NCBI RefSeq assembly: GCF_000159635.1
Contig: NZ_GG667191.1
Coordinates: 510,217-567,560 of the forward strand
Length of the DNA stretch: 57,344 nt
Origin: Corynebacterium lipophiloflavum DSM 44291
Lineage (GTDB): Bacteria > Actinomycetota > Actinomycetes > Mycobacteriales > Mycobacteriaceae
Reading direction: 5' to 3'
In this document: positions 37,050 to 44,367 of the stretch, piece by piece
Layout: the number at the start of each line of letters is the position of its first letter
Position numbering within the stretch: position 1 is the stretch's first letter
Notes under the pieces: model-generated
The model's input: the letters and a program-made list of their open reading frames with translations, nothing else
Databases searched by the model: none
Told to the model about the DNA's origin: nothing
Program-made: the position numbers and the translations under genes

Positions 37050-37430
37050 GACGCTCTCCGGATCAGCGTCGCTGAGCATCTGGCGGCACCGGTCGTACTC
37101 ACCGGTGTCGCCAATTGCTTTGGAAGCCAACGCCAGCATGGCAATCGCCTTGAGCACCCCGCGGTTCGGGGCGTGGTTGCCGGGCACCGGGCCCCACCCC
37201 TTCCAGCCGTTGGCGCGAAGCCGATCCAGCGAGCGGTGGTAGCCGGTGCGCGCGTAGGCGTAGGCGATCAAAACGTCGCCGTCCGTGAGTTCGTCGGCGG
37301 CGCGGGCGGCCCACACCGCCGGCGAATCCGGGTGGGAAAGCGCGGTTTCGCGATCCAGCAGGTCTTTGCCCTCGGCGGGATCCTCGGGTAGGTGAACGGG
37401 CGGCGGGGCAAGCATATCGTCGAACTTCAT
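37035..37430 (-). CDS. DUF3151 family protein
   Basis: A 131-residue soluble protein typical of the actinobacterial DUF3151 family, with the conserved VWAARAADELTDGDVLIAYAYARTGYHRSLD, LRANGWKGWGPVPG and HAPNRGVLKAIAMLA segments. The helical repeats resemble TPR-like helices. Function unknown. Its ATG lies 10 bases after the maf stop, making it the likely last gene of the accD-accE-maf operon. The C-terminal end lies inside a hairpin shared with the convergent gene. Confidence 0.85.
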   Translation of the reverse strand: MKFDDMLAPPPVHLPEDPAEGKDLLDRETALSHPDSPAVWAARAADELTDGDVLIAYAYARTGYHRSLDRLRANGWKGWGPVPGNHAPNRGVLKAIAMLALASKAIGDTGEYDRCRQMLSDADPESVDKLL

Positions 37431-37440
37431 GCCCGCCAGG

Positions 37441-38037
37441 CTACCCGCGCCTCCCCCAGAACTGCGAGGCGTCGAGCCCGAAGGAGTACAGGGCCCGGCG
37501 CAGAAGCGGCATGGACAGCCCGATCACGCTCGAGGGGTCTCCCTCGATGGAGTCGATGAACCAGCTGCCCAGGGCCTCCAGGGTAAAGGCCCCGGCGCAC
37601 TCGAGCGGCTCGCCCGAGCGCGCGTAGGCCTCGATATCGGCATCCGAGACCTGGCCGAAGGCGATGGTGGTGGCAACGCTCTCTGTCACCCATTGGCCCT
37701 GGTAGTGCACGGCGTGGCCGGTAATCAGCTGGGCGGTTTTGCCGCGCTGGGCGCGCCACCGCGCAACCGTGGCCTCGGTCGAGTGGGGTTTGCCTTGGAG
37801 GTGGCCGTCGAGAAGCAGCATCGAATCGCAGCCGATGACCACGTCGCCGGGGTACTGGGACGCGACCGCGGCCGCTTTCGCGCGGGCGAGGGCAGTGACG
37901 GTGTCGGCAGGCCCGGCGGTGGAGGCGGCAAGCAGCGCGTCCTCATCGATGTGCGCCGGGTGGATCACGGGGCGCACCCCGGCGTTTTCCAGCAGCATCC
38001 GCCGCGACGGCGACTGGGAGGCGAGAACGAGCCGCAT
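37441..38037 (-). CDS. maf: Maf-family nucleoside triphosphate pyrophosphatase
   Basis: A 198-residue Maf/Ham1-like enzyme that hydrolyses non-canonical or excess nucleoside triphosphates. The N-terminal LVLASQSPSRRMLLENAGV is diagnostic, with GDVVIGCDSMLLLDG and GKPHSTEA (metal and substrate ligands) and the GAFTLEALGSWFIDSIEGDPSSVIGLSM C-terminal block. Its ATG overlaps the accE stop (ATGA), so translation is coupled. The maf gene in acyl-CoA carboxylase operons is common in mycolic-acid bacteria. Confidence 0.94.
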   Translation of the reverse strand: MRLVLASQSPSRRMLLENAGVRPVIHPAHIDEDALLAASTAGPADTVTALARAKAAAVASQYPGDVVIGCDSMLLLDGHLQGKPHSTEATVARWRAQRGKTAQLITGHAVHYQGQWVTESVATTIAFGQVSDADIEAYARSGEPLECAGAFTLEALGSWFIDSIEGDPSSVIGLSMPLLRRALYSFGLDASQFWGRRG

Positions 38038-38234
38038 CAGAAGTAGGTGACGTTGGAAAACGCGCCCGGGTTAAACAGCGGGCGGGGGTGTAGCGGGGTG
38101 ACGTGGCTGCCCCACAGGTTGCGCTCGCCCGGGTCCTGGGCGTTCGTGGCTTTGGCCTGCAGGTCTGCCAGCACCATCGTCAGCGCGGTGAGCTCGTCGT
38201 CGGTCGGGTTGCCCTTGATCAGGGTGATGTCCAT
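38037..38234 (-). CDS. accE: Acyl-CoA carboxylase epsilon subunit
   Basis: A 65-residue protein with the AccE pattern: ITLIKGNPTDDELTALTMVLADL near the start and a C-terminal tail with WGSHVTPLHPRPLFNPGAF. In corynebacteria and mycobacteria the epsilon peptide bridges the alpha (AccBC) and beta (AccD) subunits. It follows accD by 15 bases and overlaps maf by the ATGA junction. ATG 38234 has an AAAGGAGA ribosome site. The lineage-specific short subunit supports the assignment despite its small size. Confidence 0.9.
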   Translation of the reverse strand: MDITLIKGNPTDDELTALTMVLADLQAKATNAQDPGERNLWGSHVTPLHPRPLFNPGAFSNVTYF

Positions 38235-38249
38235 CGAGAAAGTCTCCTT

Positions 38250-39764
38250 TTACAGCGGGATGTTGCCGTGCTTCTTGGCGGGTGGGTAAACCACCTTGCG
38301 CTCAAGCAGGCGCAGGCCTTCGAGGATACGGGCGCGGGTGGTAGACGGCTCGATGACCGCGTCGACCAGGCCGCGCTCGGTGGCCACGTAGGGGTTGAGG
38401 TTCTCCGCGGCGTAAGCGTCCGCGTCCGTGGCGAGGGCCGCGGCGGCGGTGGGGGCGTCGGCAAGCGCGATTTGCGCCGTGGGCCAGGCGAAGACGAGGT
38501 CAGCACCGAGGTCCTTGGCGCCCATGAGCGTGTACGAGGGGCCGATGGCCTTGCGTGTGACCACGGTGATCGTGCCCACCTGGGCCTCGGCGAAGGCGTA
38601 CGCCAGGGACGCGGCGCGCGTGATCACGCCGGACTTTTCTTCCTCGATCGAGGGGACGAATCCGGGCGAATCGACGAGCAGCAGAAGCGGCAGGTTGAAC
38701 GCGTCGCAGGTGCGGATAAAGCGCGCGGCCTTAATGGAGGCGTCGCTGGTCAGGCAGCCCGCGAGGACTGACGGCTGGTTGGCCACGATGCCAACCGCGC
38801 GGCCTCCGACGCGCGCGAAACCGGTCACGATGTTGTCGGCGTGGGCGGAGCCGAGCTCGAGGAAATCGCCGTCGGTGATTGCCGCGATGATGTCGAGCAC
38901 GTCGTAAGCGGCGCTGTCGTCATCGGGCATAAACGCGTCCAGGTCCGTCTCGCCCGGCTGCGGGTTGTCGCCGACGGGGGAGGCGGCGCGGTTGTTCGTC
39001 GGCAGGAACCCGATCACGTCGCGCGCGAGCTGGACGGCATCCTCGTCGGTGGAGGTGGTCAGCTGCACCAGCCCCGTTGTCGCGGCGTGAACCGCTGCGC
39101 CGCCGATGGACTGCGCCGTGGCCTCAGTTCCGGACACCTTGGACACAATCTCCGGATCCGTCAGGTGCAGGGTTGCGCGATCGACCATGATCGCCAGGTC
39201 CGCGAGCGGCACGCTAATCGACGCCAGAGACGACGTCGGCCCAGCCACCACAGCGATCTGGGGGATCAGGCCCGAAGCGGCGGTGGCGGCGCGCAGGAGC
39301 TTCGCCTGCATCGCGCCGGCGACAATACCCTCGGCCATGCGCGGGCCTGCGGAATCGTAAATGCCGACGAGCGGCACGCCCGTCTTCGTCGCCAGGTCGT
39401 AGATCTTGAGGATCTTCTCCGCGGTCACCTCGCCGAGCGCTCCGTCGAAGATGGTGGGGTCTTGGGAGAACACGCAGACCCGGCGGCCGTCGATAAGCCC
39501 GTAGCCCGTGACCACGCCGTCGGTGGCGGGCTTGGTGCGATCCATCTTGTAGGCCTCGACGCGGTGGCGGGCCAGCGCGTCCGTTTCAACGAAGCTACCG
39601 GGATCCAGCAGGTTTTCCACCCGTTCGCGGGCGGTGGACTGGCCCGCGGCGTGGACCTTCTCAATCGCGTCACGGCCGACCGGCGCCTGCGCTTCCTCCA
39701 AGCGGTTGCGAAGGTCGTGGAGCCGGCCCGCGGTCGTGGTCAAATCCGGTTTCGTTGAACTCAT
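38250..39764 (-). CDS. accD: Acyl-CoA carboxylase beta subunit (AccD2/DtsR2-like), atypical active site
   Basis: A 504-residue carboxyltransferase of the PccB/DtsR type. The N-terminal KPDLTTTAGRLHDLRNRL and C-terminal RLLERKVVYPPAKKHGNIPL are corynebacterial hallmarks, and EKVHAAG, PATDGVVTGYG and GIVANQPSVLAGCL are in place. However, the usual biotin/oxyanion glycine motif GACAGG is replaced by AGPTSSLA, and GGAYCVM by GPSYTLM; the EGAGARI loop is DSAGPRM. It may be a structural or specialised beta subunit, like AccD2 in the mycolate carboxylase. ATG 39764 is 8 nt after TAGACT (leaderless type). It opens the accD-accE-maf-DUF3151 operon. No birA and no second accD adjoin it. Confidence 0.85.
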   Translation of the reverse strand: MSSTKPDLTTTAGRLHDLRNRLEEAQAPVGRDAIEKVHAAGQSTARERVENLLDPGSFVETDALARHRVEAYKMDRTKPATDGVVTGYGLIDGRRVCVFSQDPTIFDGALGEVTAEKILKIYDLATKTGVPLVGIYDSAGPRMAEGIVAGAMQAKLLRAATAASGLIPQIAVVAGPTSSLASISVPLADLAIMVDRATLHLTDPEIVSKVSGTEATAQSIGGAAVHAATTGLVQLTTSTDEDAVQLARDVIGFLPTNNRAASPVGDNPQPGETDLDAFMPDDDSAAYDVLDIIAAITDGDFLELGSAHADNIVTGFARVGGRAVGIVANQPSVLAGCLTSDASIKAARFIRTCDAFNLPLLLLVDSPGFVPSIEEEKSGVITRAASLAYAFAEAQVGTITVVTRKAIGPSYTLMGAKDLGADLVFAWPTAQIALADAPTAAAALATDADAYAAENLNPYVATERGLVDAVIEPSTTRARILEGLRLLERKVVYPPAKKHGNIPL

Positions 39765-39772
39765 AACGTCTT

Positions 39773-39778
39773 AGTCTA
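39773..39778 (-). promoter_or_regulatory. Leaderless-type -10 for accD
   Basis: TAGACT on the minus strand ends 8 nt before the accD ATG. The same hexamer serves trmL and lies upstream of the amidohydrolase and lpdA genes. Confidence 0.45.
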
Positions 39779-39930
39779 ACTGTCAGTTTTCTTCTCGGTT
39801 GTGTCTACGGCTCGCGGTCCGGCGCAGGTGGATTCCACGCCGGTTAATCGCAGTACCCAAAGGACTATATCGCCGCAGCCTTTAGATTGTTTCGCGGGGT
39901 AAAGGTGTTGGGTGCACCAATGCGGTAAAC

Positions 39931-40608
39931 ATGGCAGATATGCGTACCTTTGAACACGATAAAGAGCACGGCGACGTCCCGGCGGAGGATCCTCGCGCAT
40001 TTTGGGATGCGCGGTACGCCTCCGCCCCAAACGTGTGGTCCGGGCAGGTTAACGCCGCCCTCGCTGCCGTGGTTGAGCCTTTGGGCCCAGGCAGCGCGCT
40101 TGACCTCGGGTCAGGGGAAGGCGGCGACGTGTGCTGGCTTGCACAACGAGGCTGGTTTGCCACCGGCGTGGAGCTGTCTGCGGTGGCTGTTCAGCGTGCG
40201 CGCGAACTCGCCACGGCGACCGGATGCCAGGACCGCGCACACTTTATTACAGGTGACCTCACGACGTGGCGCCCGCCGAACGAGCAGTGTTACGACCTGA
40301 TCACAGCAAGCTTCTTACAATCGCCCGTGCGGCTAGAGCGATCGTCGATCCTGCGAGATTTCTCCCGCTACGTGGCCCCGGGAGGCCACATGGTGATCCT
40401 CGCGCACGCGAAGCCCCCGACCTGGCTCGAGGGCACCGGCCGCGGGCCCTCGAGCTTTTACACGCCCGACGAGGATCTCGCCGCCCTTGACCTGGACCCA
40501 GATACATGGGAAATCAAGCGCGCCGACACTATCCTGCGCGAAGCGACCGGGCCAGAGGGGCAACCCGGCGTGTGGGAGGATTCCGTCGTCGTTGTTCGCG
40601 CTGCGTAG
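39931..40608 (+). CDS. Class I SAM-dependent methyltransferase
   Basis: A 225-residue methyltransferase. The SAM-binding motif is GSALDLGSGEGGDVCWLAQRG, followed by TGVELSAVAVQRARELA (acidic loop), HFITGDLTTW and DLITASFLQSPV, with a thiopurine/TehB-like C-terminus (FSRYVAPGGHMVILAHA, SFYTPDEDLAAL). The substrate is unknown; relatives methylate tellurite, thiols or thiopurines. ATG 39931 or 39940 (MRTFEHDKEHGD) could be the start; no ribosome site is convincing. It is divergent from accD. A small GC-rich hairpin (GCCCC/GGGGC near 40623) follows. Confidence 0.85.
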   Translation: MADMRTFEHDKEHGDVPAEDPRAFWDARYASAPNVWSGQVNAALAAVVEPLGPGSALDLGSGEGGDVCWLAQRGWFATGVELSAVAVQRARELATATGCQDRAHFITGDLTTWRPPNEQCYDLITASFLQSPVRLERSSILRDFSRYVAPGGHMVILAHAKPPTWLEGTGRGPSSFYTPDEDLAALDLDPDTWEIKRADTILREATGPEGQPGVWEDSVVVVRAA

Positions 40609-40683
40609 CTGGTAGGTGAGCGCCCCGGGGGCGGTTCAAAAGGGGGTTTGAAGTGGCCGCGGGGCGATGTCGCAGCGGCGTTT

Positions 40684-40689
40684 TAGTGT
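40684..40689 (+). promoter_or_regulatory. Leaderless-type -10 for the RNase H gene
   Basis: TAGTGT ends 7 nt before ATG 40697. Its position favours 40697 over the in-frame ATG at 40667, which precedes the box. Confidence 0.4.
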
Positions 40690-40696
40690 CTTCGCC

Positions 40697-41626
40697 ATGA
40701 CTATTTTGACGAAACCCACCGCAGTTATCCACTACACAGCCCGCCGCGCGTCATGCGTTGACGCGCTCGTGGTCACCGCCGCCGTTGATGGCAGCGTTGT
40801 GCAGACCAACCGGCAGCCCGTCTCGTCATCGTTCGAGGTGCTCAACTGGCTCGTTGAGGTGGTCGGTGAAACATGGGAGCACCAGCGCGGCGGCATGATC
40901 CTGTACATTTCCCACCCGAAAATTCGCCAGCTGCTGCATGACGTCTGCGATGCCTATCCCGGCCTTGAGGTGCGCGATGTTGTGACCGGCGCGGCGCTGA
41001 AAGCAACGTGGGAGGTGTGCAGCCGGGCGCACTCACTGGACCTGCACGGGCCGATTAATCGGGGCGCTCCCGAGCGCAGCGCCCACTACGTCTACGCAAC
41101 CGATGCCTCGAAGAGGAAGTCCAACAAGGTAGTCGGCATCGCGGCCGTGGACACGAGCGGTGGGAAGTGTAAGGTGCTCAGCCGCGTCACCTGCGCAACG
41201 GCTGTGCTGGAGGGGGAGTTCGTGGCGGTGCACATGCTTCTCGAGCAGGTTCGGCACTCCCCAGACGCGATTGAGTTGGATATCATCACCGATTCCTTGA
41301 CCGTGGCGCGGGTGATGAATGCCGACGCGCGGCGCCCGTTCGCGCTGGACTACGAGCGCCGCGCCATGGCGGAGCTGGATAAGGTGCGCGCGTGCGGGGT
41401 GACGGTTCGGGTCAGCTGGGTGCGAGGCCACGCTGGCAACCCGCTCAACGAGCTCGCCGATCGCGCCGCGGTGTCCGCCCGCCGCTGCAAGCAATGGGAG
41501 CAGCCGCGGGGTCCGATTATGGACAATCTTCGCGGCGAGCTCCGAGAACTTCTCAGCTCGGCGCATCCTGCCGACTTCGTACCCGCGACCCGGTTGCCCG
41601 GTTCCGTGGCGGCCGTCGGGGCCTAG
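40697..41626 (+). CDS. RNase H-fold protein with extra N-terminal domain
   Basis: A 309-residue protein whose residues about 130-265 form an RNase HI domain. The four catalytic acids are visible: Asp136 (YATDAS), Glu172 or Glu174 (VLEGEF), Asp199 (ITDSLT) and Asp255 (ELADRAA), with the His-containing loop VRGHAGNPLNELADRAA. It should cut RNA in RNA-DNA hybrids. The first 125 residues (TKPTAVIHYTARRASCVDALVVTAAVDG and on) do not match the usual N-terminal RHBD; a second, degenerate RNase H-like fold is possible. The last 35 residues are disordered. ATG 40697 is chosen from the -10 position. It is convergent with the lipoprotein gene. Confidence 0.82.
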   Translation: MTILTKPTAVIHYTARRASCVDALVVTAAVDGSVVQTNRQPVSSSFEVLNWLVEVVGETWEHQRGGMILYISHPKIRQLLHDVCDAYPGLEVRDVVTGAALKATWEVCSRAHSLDLHGPINRGAPERSAHYVYATDASKRKSNKVVGIAAVDTSGGKCKVLSRVTCATAVLEGEFVAVHMLLEQVRHSPDAIELDIITDSLTVARVMNADARRPFALDYERRAMAELDKVRACGVTVRVSWVRGHAGNPLNELADRAAVSARRCKQWEQPRGPIMDNLRGELRELLSSAHPADFVPATRLPGSVAAVGA

Positions 41627-41636
41627 AAGCTTAACC

Positions 41637-42320
41637 CTAAGCGATATTTGCCTGCGCCAGCGCGGTGACATCGTCTACGGTCGCTCCGCCGCTGCCTGCC
41701 ACGAAGTAGGTGTTGCCGCCCGCTTCGACGACCAGCAGCGTCGACTGCTCGCCGGCCTTCATCGCGCCCATGTCGGTGCCGTCGAGCGTGACGCCCGTGA
41801 CGGTCTGGGTGAACCCTTGCGCGCGGTCGGCGCCCGGGACGTTCACGTCGATCGGCGCGGTCGTGTACGTGGTCACCGTCGTGCCCAGGGGAGTGGTGTT
41901 CTCGCGCGTGAAGCTCTCGCAGCCGGCTGCGTCGAATCCGGCGAGTTCGGCGTCCTGGCGCACGAACACCACCTGCTCGCCCGCGGAGGTGTACATCGTT
42001 ACCGGCTTTTGCTCGGGCGGCACCGCAACCCATTCGACCAGCGTGCTGGAGTCGAATGCGAGCGGGGTGCACTGCGGCGGGGTGACGGTGGGAACGCCCG
42101 GCGATTCGGTGGAGCCGAACAGCGCGTAGAAGTCCTCTTCCGTGTAGCCAGCGGGAATGCCGGCCGGGGCTGCGGGTGCGGCGGCGGGCGCTGATGCCTC
42201 CGTCGTGGCCGGCTGGGCCGCCGGGGCAGATGTCGGTTCCGCGGTGTCCTGCTCGCCACAGGCCGTCAGGGTGAGTGTTGCTGCCGCGGCGACCGCCGCA
42301 AATCCGAGTACGTGCTTCAT
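41637..42320 (-). CDS. Secreted lipoprotein of unknown function
   Basis: A 227-residue protein with a Sec/lipoprotein signal: MKHVLGFAAVAAAATL followed by the lipobox LTAC, the Cys being lipidated and then EQDTAEPTSAPAAQPATTEAS, a Pro/Ala/Ser/Thr-rich spacer. A folded domain of about 165 residues follows (GYTEEDFYALFG, TMYTSAGEQVVFVRQDAELAGFDAAGC, VTTYTTAPIDVNVPGADRAQG, TLLVVEAGGNTYFVAGS). Corynebacterial cell envelopes carry many such lipoproteins; none of its segments points to a known activity. ATG 42320 follows AGAAGGA. It is convergent with the RNase H gene, with a small GCTTA/TAAGC dyad between. Confidence 0.82.
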   Translation of the reverse strand: MKHVLGFAAVAAAATLTLTACGEQDTAEPTSAPAAQPATTEASAPAAAPAAPAGIPAGYTEEDFYALFGSTESPGVPTVTPPQCTPLAFDSSTLVEWVAVPPEQKPVTMYTSAGEQVVFVRQDAELAGFDAAGCESFTRENTTPLGTTVTTYTTAPIDVNVPGADRAQGFTQTVTGVTLDGTDMGAMKAGEQSTLLVVEAGGNTYFVAGSGGATVDDVTALAQANIA

Positions 42321-42406
42321 CAATATCCTTCTGTGGTTTAGCTATTGTGGACAACTGTGCGACCACTTTAGAGCACGGCCCGCTAATCGACGTTCATTGT
42401 CAACAC

Positions 42407-42679
42407 CTAAGGAGCCTCAGACGCGCCCCACTGCGGTCCGCGACGGATCCGGATCGGCCCTTTCGCGCCATCGGCCTGAACCACCGTGTCGCCCTGGGTG
42501 GCCACGACGATACCGCGAAGAGCGAGCTGAGCAGCGGCTTCGCGCACCGCTGGCATCAAATCACGCCAGGAATCGTCGCCAAGCTCGCGCGCGACCTCGG
42601 ACGGGCAGATCGACGACTCGGCGGCACGAGCCGCAAGCTTATCGACGATCCCTTCACGCAACCTCTCTGCCGAAACCAC
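42407..42679 (-). CDS. DUF3253 protein, copy 1
   Basis: A 90-residue winged-helix-like protein: REGIVDKLAARAAESSICPSEVAREL, DSWRDLMPAVREAAAQLALRGIVVATQGD and the basic C-terminus GPIRIRRGPQW. The layout (SICPSEVAR then an RG wing) is that of DUF3253, a small HTH-like family of unknown role. The GTG start overlaps the stop of the DoxX-like gene (TAGTG), so the two are translationally coupled. A close copy of the same pair lies at 56409-57034. Confidence 0.82.
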   Translation of the reverse strand: MVSAERLREGIVDKLAARAAESSICPSEVARELGDDSWRDLMPAVREAAAQLALRGIVVATQGDTVVQADGAKGPIRIRRGPQWGASEAP

Positions 42680-43041
42680 TAGGACCGGCCCTTGTAGATC
42701 CCCCACGCCGCTCGGATAAGCGGGATCTGCAGCGGGACGCGCCCGATGCTGATGGCCTGGAGGTACCACGGCTTGTTGCGCCACAGCCACGCCATGTACA
42801 TATTCGCAGGCCACACGGCCACGAGCAGGGCCGCGGCCGCGAAACCGCCGGCCTTGCGGGTGCGTTTGTTGGCCAGTAACGCGGCCGTTGCCAGTTCCGC
42901 GACGCCGGAGGCGTAGGTGTAGCTGCGCGCGTTGCCCGCGAGCTGCAGCGGCACGATGCTGTCGAAAGGTTGCGGTTTAACGAAGTGGAGGACGCCCGCG
43001 GTGGCGAAAACCGGGGCGAGGGCCTTCTGGATGCCATTCAT
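42679..43041 (-). CDS. DoxX-like small membrane protein, copy 1
   Basis: A 120-residue membrane protein with four predicted helices (APVFATAGVLHFVKPQPFDSIVP, SGVAELATAALL, GGFAAAALLVAVWPANMYMAWLW and PLQIPLIRAAWGIYKG). It belongs to the DoxX/MauE-like group; in M. tuberculosis DoxX joins a redox complex, but whether this holds here is unknown. ATG 43041 is chosen (MNGIQKALAPVFATA) because TACGCT ends 8 nt upstream (leaderless type) and because the copy at 56669 starts at the same place. Coupled to the following DUF3253 gene. Confidence 0.82.
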   Translation of the reverse strand: MNGIQKALAPVFATAGVLHFVKPQPFDSIVPLQLAGNARSYTYASGVAELATAALLANKRTRKAGGFAAAALLVAVWPANMYMAWLWRNKPWYLQAISIGRVPLQIPLIRAAWGIYKGRS

Positions 43042-43168
43042 AAACGACCAGCGTAGCGTCGAGGGGAGATTCACGAGCGGAAAAGGGATGGCCATTGGTA
43101 ATGGATACGCACGGGCGTGACGCAGCACTGCACGACGCCCCACGCTGGCGCACCGCGGCCAAGACGAG

Positions 43169-44250
43169 CTAGCGGACATCCTCCGGCAGCTGTAAGCCAG
43201 CTTTCCTGGGTTGAAGCGCACTTGCGGCGCGATACGGCGCGTAGAGCGAACGAAACAGTGTGCCCTGGTCGCCGGCGCGCTCCGAGGAGGCGCCGGGGTC
43301 CGGGGCGGACTCTGTCGTGCCTAGGGGATGGGAACTGCGAATCTTCTCTTTCACGCTGATTGCCGAGTAATTCCCGAACAGATTTACAATGTCGTTGGCT
43401 GTTTTCGTGACCAGAGCCAGCGACATCGCCCGCGGCCAGCCGGCGCCGCCATCGAGGGCGTTGCCCACGTATGTGCGGAGGTATTCGGCCGATTTCCCCT
43501 CGACTCCTTTGCTCTTGGACACGATGTATGCGACTGCCTCGGCTTCGAGCTCTTTGATCGTCCTGTCCATGTTCCGGCGGGCGCGGGCATTCGCATCCCA
43601 CTTCACCTCTGGGTCATCCGAATCGTATGGCCCGAGATGGCCGAGGAGGACGTGAGCGTACTCATGGACAAGGGTTTGGAACTGAGTTTCGGGGAGTGCG
43701 ACGCGTTGTAGCGAACCACAAACCGCAGCTTGAAGTGGTGTTCCTTCCTCGGACGGATGATGACTTTGGTTCCGCGGTCACTGCGAAAAGCATCTCCCGC
43801 GCGGTTGCCGCCGAGGCGAGAGGGCATCGGGTCGATCACAAAATGGCAGGCATGCTCCAGCAGCTTATCGACGTACGGCCCAACGTCGTCGATGGCCTCC
43901 GCGAACTCGAACGACGGGGTGAGGTCGACCGCCTCAGCTTCGCGGCCCGGGATCGGCTCGGTGTCCGAAAACTCGTAGATAGGCGCAACCGGGCCGTGAT
44001 TCCACAGGATCAACTGCGGTATTGCTGACGGGCGGGGCTGGCGGGCCAGCTTTTCCCACTCGCCCGCCGGCATGGCGTTGTTCGAGCCGGGGCACTGGAT
44101 CTCGACGAGCAAGGCGTTGTAGGCGGAGAGCCTGTTGGTGCGTTTGATTACCGAGTCAATAATCTCGAAGAACTTGTCGGTGGAGTCAGCCGCATCCTCG
44201 ATGCGGTTGAGCAGGTCAATTAGGTAGTCGTCGCAGGATTCTTGTCTCAT
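43169..44250 (-). pseudogene. ImmA/IrrE-type zinc metallopeptidase (ArdC-like N-terminus), frameshifted
   Basis: The first frame (ATG 44250) reads as the ArdC-like N-terminal domain: LIDLLNRIEDAADSTDKF, SAYNALLVEIQ, then the AIPQLILWNHGPVAPIYEFSDTEP segment. It loses the match after HFKLRFVVRY. One base later in phase the frame continues with ALPETQFQTLVHEYAHVLLGHLG, the HExxH zinc site (43652-43666), then the helical region ARARRNMDRTIKELEAEAVAYIVSKSKG. A one-base deletion near 43705-43735 would explain this. Such proteins occur on conjugative elements and near phage genes. No integrase or relaxase remains nearby. Confidence 0.78.
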
Positions 44251-44288
44251 GGCTGCTCACGCTACGGGCACACCTCGACACGGCCCGG

Positions 44289-44304
44289 TGTGTTCTCGAA
44301 CACA
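44289..44304. repeat. TGTGTTC-TC-GAACACA dyad
   Basis: A perfect 7-bp-arm dyad lies next to the glnA terminator, on the side of the ImmA/IrrE pseudogene start. It may be part of the terminator region or an operator for the pseudogene's former promoter. Confidence 0.3.
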
Positions 44305-44305
44305 A

Positions 44306-44336
44306 AAGCGCCCCGAATGGAGAATCCGGAGCGCTT
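44306..44336 (-). terminator. Intrinsic terminator of glnA
   Basis: On the minus strand AAGCGCTCCG, an 11-nt loop and CGGGGCGCTT form a 10-bp stem (one G-T pair), followed by TTGTG. It starts 31 bases after the glnA stop, so transcription from glnA most likely ends here. Confidence 0.65.
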
Positions 44337-44367
44337 AAGGTGAGCGTCGATAAGCGAATTGCTCGCT

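Noticed and set aside
41627..41640. GCTTA-ACCC-TAAGC as a terminator between the RNase H and lipoprotein genes
   Set aside because: The stem has only five base pairs and no U-tract.
43627..44028. 133-codon plus-strand frame over the peptidase pseudogene
   Set aside because: The minus-strand ArdC-like and HExxH signatures are convincing; the plus-strand product shows no known features.
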